Source of the DNA: Paenibacillus selenitireducens
GTDB lineage: Bacteria; Bacillota; Bacilli; Paenibacillales; Paenibacillaceae
Assembly: GCF_002021565.1 (NCBI RefSeq)
Contig: NZ_MSZX01000011.1
Span: 124,027 to 188,026, forward strand
Direction of reading: 5' to 3'
Length of the DNA: 64,000 bases
Positions 60,807-64,000 of this stretch are shown here, piece by piece. Below the pieces are notes generated by a model. The model was not told the origin of the DNA, made no database searches, and saw only the letters and a program-made list of their open reading frames with translations. The position numbers and the translations under genes were made by a program. Each line of letters begins with the position of its first letter. Position 1 is the stretch's first letter.

Positions 60807-61919
60807 ATGACGTTAGATCACAACGTACGCGTAGGGATTATTGGATGCGGTAAGATTAGTAGTGTTTATTTTGAAAATTGCGCTAAATACCCGGTTTTGG
60901 ACGTGGTAGCATGTGCGGATATAAGTCTGGCGCGTGCGCAGGCAGCAGCGGCTCAATACGGCATTGCGAAGGCATGCACCGTCTCTGAGCTGCTCGAAGA
61001 TCCAGACATTGATTTGGTGATCAACTTGACGATTCCTGCAGCCCACGCAGAGGTCAGCATTCAAGCGCTGGAAGCAGGGAAGCATGTCTATGGAGAGAAG
61101 CCGCTCGCGGTGACACGTGAAGAAGGTCAGCACATTCTGGAGGTGGCCAAGCGCCGCGGATTACGCGTGGGAAGCGCACCGGATACCTTCTTGGGTGGAG
61201 GAATCCAGACATGCGTCAAATTAATTCGTGAGGGATGGATCGGGAGACCAGTAGCTGCGACAGCCTTCATGGTCGGACAGGGACCGGAACATTGGCATCC
61301 AGACCCTGAATTCTATTATGCTCGCGGCGGCGGCCCGATGTTCGATATGGGACCGTATTATTTAACTTCATTGATTGCGATGTTAGGCCCAATTACTCGA
61401 ATTAGTGGGTCAACGGGAATTTCCTTCCCTGAACGTACGATATTAAGCGAGAAGAAGCAGGGTCAGTCGATCCATGTGGAGACACCGACTCACGTAGCGG
61501 GAACACTTGATTTCCAAAGCGGTGTCATTGGCACGATGGTCATGAGCTTTGATGTGTTTGGCGGTCATCAGCTGCCGTGCATTGAGATTTACGGCAGTGA
61601 AGGAACACTGAGCGTCCCGGATCCGAATATGTTCGGCGGACCTGTGAAGCTGCGTCGATTTGATTCTCCTGCGTTCCAAGAGATTCCGATGACACATGGG
61701 TTTACGGAGAACAGCCGCGGTGTGGGCGTATTGGATATGGCCTATGCGATTAAGAATGGTCGTCCGCATCGTGCGAATGGCGAGCTTGCCTATCACGTGC
61801 TGGAAGCAATGCATGGATTTCACGATGCTTCGACGGAAGGTAAGCACTATCGTATGCAATCGACATGTGAAGCGCCAAAGCTTATGCCGCAAGGGAATCT
61901 GATTAACGTACTCGATTGA
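60807..61919 (+). CDS. Gfo/Idh/MocA-family oxidoreductase, second copy
   Basis: This 370-residue dehydrogenase has VGIIGCGKISSVYF at the nucleotide site, EKPLAV with the active Lys, and the substrate-domain segment GGGPMFDMGPYYLTSLIAMLG. It is clearly a different subfamily from its neighbour. The start lies after GAGAGGTTG, 51 bases behind the first dehydrogenase, so all three genes form one operon under the LacI regulator. The pair may carry out successive oxidation or epimerisation steps on one sugar (inference). Confidence 0.92.
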   Translation: MTLDHNVRVGIIGCGKISSVYFENCAKYPVLDVVACADISLARAQAAAAQYGIAKACTVSELLEDPDIDLVINLTIPAAHAEVSIQALEAGKHVYGEKPLAVTREEGQHILEVAKRRGLRVGSAPDTFLGGGIQTCVKLIREGWIGRPVAATAFMVGQGPEHWHPDPEFYYARGGGPMFDMGPYYLTSLIAMLGPITRISGSTGISFPERTILSEKKQGQSIHVETPTHVAGTLDFQSGVIGTMVMSFDVFGGHQLPCIEIYGSEGTLSVPDPNMFGGPVKLRRFDSPAFQEIPMTHGFTENSRGVGVLDMAYAIKNGRPHRANGELAYHVLEAMHGFHDASTEGKHYRMQSTCEAPKLMPQGNLINVLD

Positions 61920-62001
61920 TCACCTATGAATCTGCATAAATTGGGCTGAAAAGGTAACTCTATCCGTGTAAGCTTAAGTCTTTCAAGGAGGAGTAACAGA
62001 C

Positions 62002-62220
62002 ATGTCAGATCAGAGCAGAAAAGCTGTTCAGGATATGATCCAAGCGGATTTTGATTCCATGAATGCTGCAACATCCGCGAGTGTTGGATTGACATCGATG
62101 CAATATGGCCGGGACGACGTGCAACCTGCAGGAGATGTCATTTCGGAAGCATCGAATTCGGCTGCCAAAGTACCGGCGTCGGATACAACGAATTTGTTCG
62201 ATGATGAATACATTAATTAA
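62002..62220 (+). CDS. Small hydrophilic protein of unknown function
   Basis: This 72-residue acidic protein is rich in Ser, Ala, Asp and Gln and has no hydrophobic segment, so it is probably disordered in part. A perfect AAGGAGGAG stands before the ATG, which supports real translation. It lies 82 bases after the dehydrogenase operon and is followed by a terminator. I do not recognise its family. Confidence 0.65.
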   Translation: MSDQSRKAVQDMIQADFDSMNAATSASVGLTSMQYGRDDVQPAGDVISEASNSAAKVPASDTTNLFDDEYIN

Positions 62221-62228
62221 TATCAAGA

Positions 62229-62270
62229 AACGGCTGTACCATACGAAAGATATGGTACAGCCGTTTTATT
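62229..62270 (+). terminator. Terminator of the small-protein gene
   Basis: AACGGCTGTACCAT pairs with ATGGTACAGCCGTT around a nine-base loop and is followed by TTATTG; a strong stem, moderate T-run. Confidence 0.82.
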
Positions 62271-62351
62271 GTTGTAAGGCTCGATTTCACGTCTGGCTTC
62301 CGCTATACTGGCTAAAGATCACGCAACTACAGGAGAGAAGGCGGAAGTTCG

Positions 62352-63284
62352 ATGAACACCTATTTATATACCTATACAGCCCACGAAGATGAACAAGACT
62401 TATGCCGACTCGAACTTCGTTCATTATTGGATATAGATCCTATTTCAGATACCAACAAGTTGGTTCTTTCTACGAAGAGCATAGATCCGAGCCGCAGCCC
62501 GTTTATCCATCAACGATTGACCATTATACATACGGCAGAGAACCTCGATACACTGATGTACCAAATGGCCTCGATTGAGCTGTCAGGAGCTACGTTCAAG
62601 GTCAAATACATCAAAGAATCAGAGGATGCTCCATCCTACGAAGAACAACGGGCAATCGAGCGGAAGCTGGGCGCACGTCTGGTTGGCAAAGCCGATATGA
62701 GACAGCCCGAGCGCGTATTCGGCGTCGCCAAACATCGCGGTACATGGATGTTTGGTGAGATGAAGCAGAGTGAAGCCGTATGGCTGCATCATAATGATAA
62801 ACCCCAACATTATTCAACAGCCCTAAGTACAAGGCTTGCTCGAGCGGTCGTGAACATCGCTGTTCCGGAGCCGCAGCATGTCCGCGTAATTGATCCATGC
62901 TGCGGGATCGGCACAGTACTTATAGAAGCTTTATCTATGGAAATGGATATCGTCGGCCGGGATATCAACCCTCTGGCAGCACGAGGAGCACGTACGAATT
63001 TAGCGCATTTTGGCTATCCGAATGTCGTAACGCTAGGCGATATGAAGGACATAACAGACCATTATGACGTGGCAATCATCGATATGCCTTATAATTTATG
63101 CTCGAAATTATCACCGGAGGAGCAGCAAGCGATGCTCTCTAGTGCCCGACGTTTTACCGATAAAGTGGTCATTGTGACTGCAGAGCCAATCGACACATCC
63201 GTTATCCAATCCGGATTCCGCATGATAGAACGTTGTCAGGTCCGTAAAGGTACCTTTGTTCGCGAAGTGATCGTTGCGGAATAA
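62352..63284 (+). CDS. Trm11-like SAM-dependent RNA methyltransferase
   Basis: This 310-residue protein has an N-terminal region of about 130 residues, possibly THUMP-like, and a Rossmann-type methyltransferase domain. The SAM motif is IDPCCGIGTVLIEAL, and the catalytic N/D-PPY-type motif appears as DMPYN. It resembles the Trm11/UPF0020 class that methylates guanosine in tRNA. The N-terminal part and the exact substrate are not certain. The stop lies 12 bases from the convergent EamA gene. Confidence 0.88.
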   Translation: MNTYLYTYTAHEDEQDLCRLELRSLLDIDPISDTNKLVLSTKSIDPSRSPFIHQRLTIIHTAENLDTLMYQMASIELSGATFKVKYIKESEDAPSYEEQRAIERKLGARLVGKADMRQPERVFGVAKHRGTWMFGEMKQSEAVWLHHNDKPQHYSTALSTRLARAVVNIAVPEPQHVRVIDPCCGIGTVLIEALSMEMDIVGRDINPLAARGARTNLAHFGYPNVVTLGDMKDITDHYDVAIIDMPYNLCSKLSPEEQQAMLSSARRFTDKVVIVTAEPIDTSVIQSGFRMIERCQVRKGTFVREVIVAE

Positions 63285-63296
63285 TGCTGTGTGCCG

Positions 63297-64000
63297 CTAT
63301 CCTTTGATTTGTTGAGGGGCAGCGGATTTCTGCTGTTTTGAAGCAGAGGCAGAAGCAGGTGCAGAAGCTGCACGATTCCCGCGGATGTTCATCCCAATAA
63401 CGCCTGCGATAATTAAGGCAGAACCAATCCAATCATACAAGGTCACGCTCTCGCCAAGCAGGACCGCGCCCGCTATCATCGATACGACGGTCGAAAGGTT
63501 TGAGAATACACTGACCTTGGAGGCTTCCATCTTCGACAATGTGAAGGTAATGAGCAAGAAGCTCAATAGCGACGACAGCACGCTCAGGTATAGGATGGAT
63601 GTCCAGAAGGATCCATAAGTTAACGGCGTGACTAACGCAGACATCGTGCCATTCATGCCGTGTTGTACCAAGGCAATCAGGCCAAACACGATACTGCCGA
63701 CGCCCATCATGAAATAAGTGAGTTCTGCTGGACGAAATTGTTGGGTTAACTTACGCGCCAGCACACCGTATCCAGCAAAGGAAAGAACCGATAAGAACAG
63801 CAATAGGATGCCGACCAAATGAGAAGGATCCAGTCCCACGCCTTTCACAAGGACCATCAACAACACCCCGAACACGGAGATCGCAATGGATAACTTCTGC
63901 AAGCGATTCGTGCGTTCTTTAAGAAAATATGCGGCAAACATGACCGTTAGGATCGGCGTGAATGCATACAGAATGCCGCCTTCTGCAGATGTCGCGTATT
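63297..64000 (-). CDS. EamA (DMT-family) transporter, N-terminally truncated by the window
   Basis: The minus-strand frame runs open to the window edge, so the true start is missing; about 234 residues are visible. They hold around seven hydrophobic segments. The residues at the N-side of the visible part (YATSAEGGILYAFTPILTVM) lead into FLKER, matching the LxP-ER end of the first EamA repeat. The second repeat is complete. A Ser/Ala/Lys-rich hydrophilic tail ends the protein. DMT members export metabolites such as amino acids; this substrate is unknown. Confidence 0.88.
   Translation of the reverse strand, partial: YATSAEGGILYAFTPILTVMFAAYFLKERTNRLQKLSIAISVFGVLLMVLVKGVGLDPSHLVGILLLFLSVLSFAGYGVLARKLTQQFRPAELTYFMMGVGSIVFGLIALVQHGMNGTMSALVTPLTYGSFWTSILYLSVLSSLLSFLLITFTLSKMEASKVSVFSNLSTVVSMIAGAVLLGESVTLYDWIGSALIIAGVIGMNIRGNRAASAPASASASKQQKSAAPQQIKG

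Noticed and set aside
1-64000. tRNA, rRNA or mobile element genes
   Set aside because: No cloverleaf-like CCA ends, rRNA segments, transposase or integrase frames were seen in reading both strands.

Overview
The window looks like a chromosome segment from a Paenibacillus-type member of the Bacillales. Reasons: A/G-rich AAGGAGG ribosome binding sites, many TTG and GTG starts, S-layer-homology (SLH) surface proteins, LplA/LplB/YtcP sugar transporters with YesM/YesN regulators, a preQ1-I riboswitch, LexA boxes of the Bacillus GAAC-N4-GTTC type, and a GH94/GT84 cyclic glucan synthase. I found no rRNA, tRNA, CRISPR array, insertion sequence or phage genes. Codon use looks even throughout.

Layout. 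1-6555: 3' part of a giant cyclic beta-1,2-glucan synthase. 7131-17108: a co-directional catabolic locus with two ABC permeases, a lipoprotein binding protein, an AraC-type response regulator, a YesM-type kinase, an SDR dehydrogenase, a heparinase II/III-like polysaccharide lyase and a KdgF cupin. It reads as import and breakdown of a uronate-containing glycan. 17200-24624: an acetyltransferase and surface or secreted proteins (SLH-anchored PHP hydrolase, matrixin-like protease, a lipoprotein). 24794-29719: M20 dipeptidase, DUF488 protein, an unexplained structured RNA candidate, a flavin reductase, an unlinked acetolactate synthase and a V4R protein. 30454-32551: queCDE queuosine-precursor operon under a preQ1 riboswitch. 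32602-33549: an LDH-family dehydrogenase with an altered substrate loop.

33754-38829 holds the most interesting unit: a tight three-gene operon encoding a TerB_N/TerB_C protein, a BrxD-type (DUF2791) ATPase and a BrxHI/Lhr-like helicase. It has no other BREX parts and sits behind an extended -10 promoter with a LexA-like box directly on it. A second LexA box lies inside the promoter of the SNF2 helicase gene at 41784, next to a MutT gene, so an SOS/DNA-processing theme runs through 33.7-45.2 kb. Between them is a MarR-DHA2 efflux pair. 45176-47011: a short promoter/33-codon-ORF/terminator unit, an RlaP-like nucleotidyltransferase and TatD. A roughly 450-bp non-coding repeat occurs twice (29997 and 47007).

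47655-55366: a Crp-family regulator, two purine-type permeases flanking a Rieske oxygenase with a PucR-like box in the divergent promoter region, a split ThrE exporter, an orphan OmpR-type regulator that has lost its phospho-acceptor Asp, and RNase H. 55398-64000: a serine hydrolase/AlkD pair, a MalY/PatB lyase, a LacI regulator with a palindromic operator leading two Gfo/Idh/MocA dehydrogenases, a small hydrophilic protein, a Trm11-like methyltransferase and a truncated EamA transporter.
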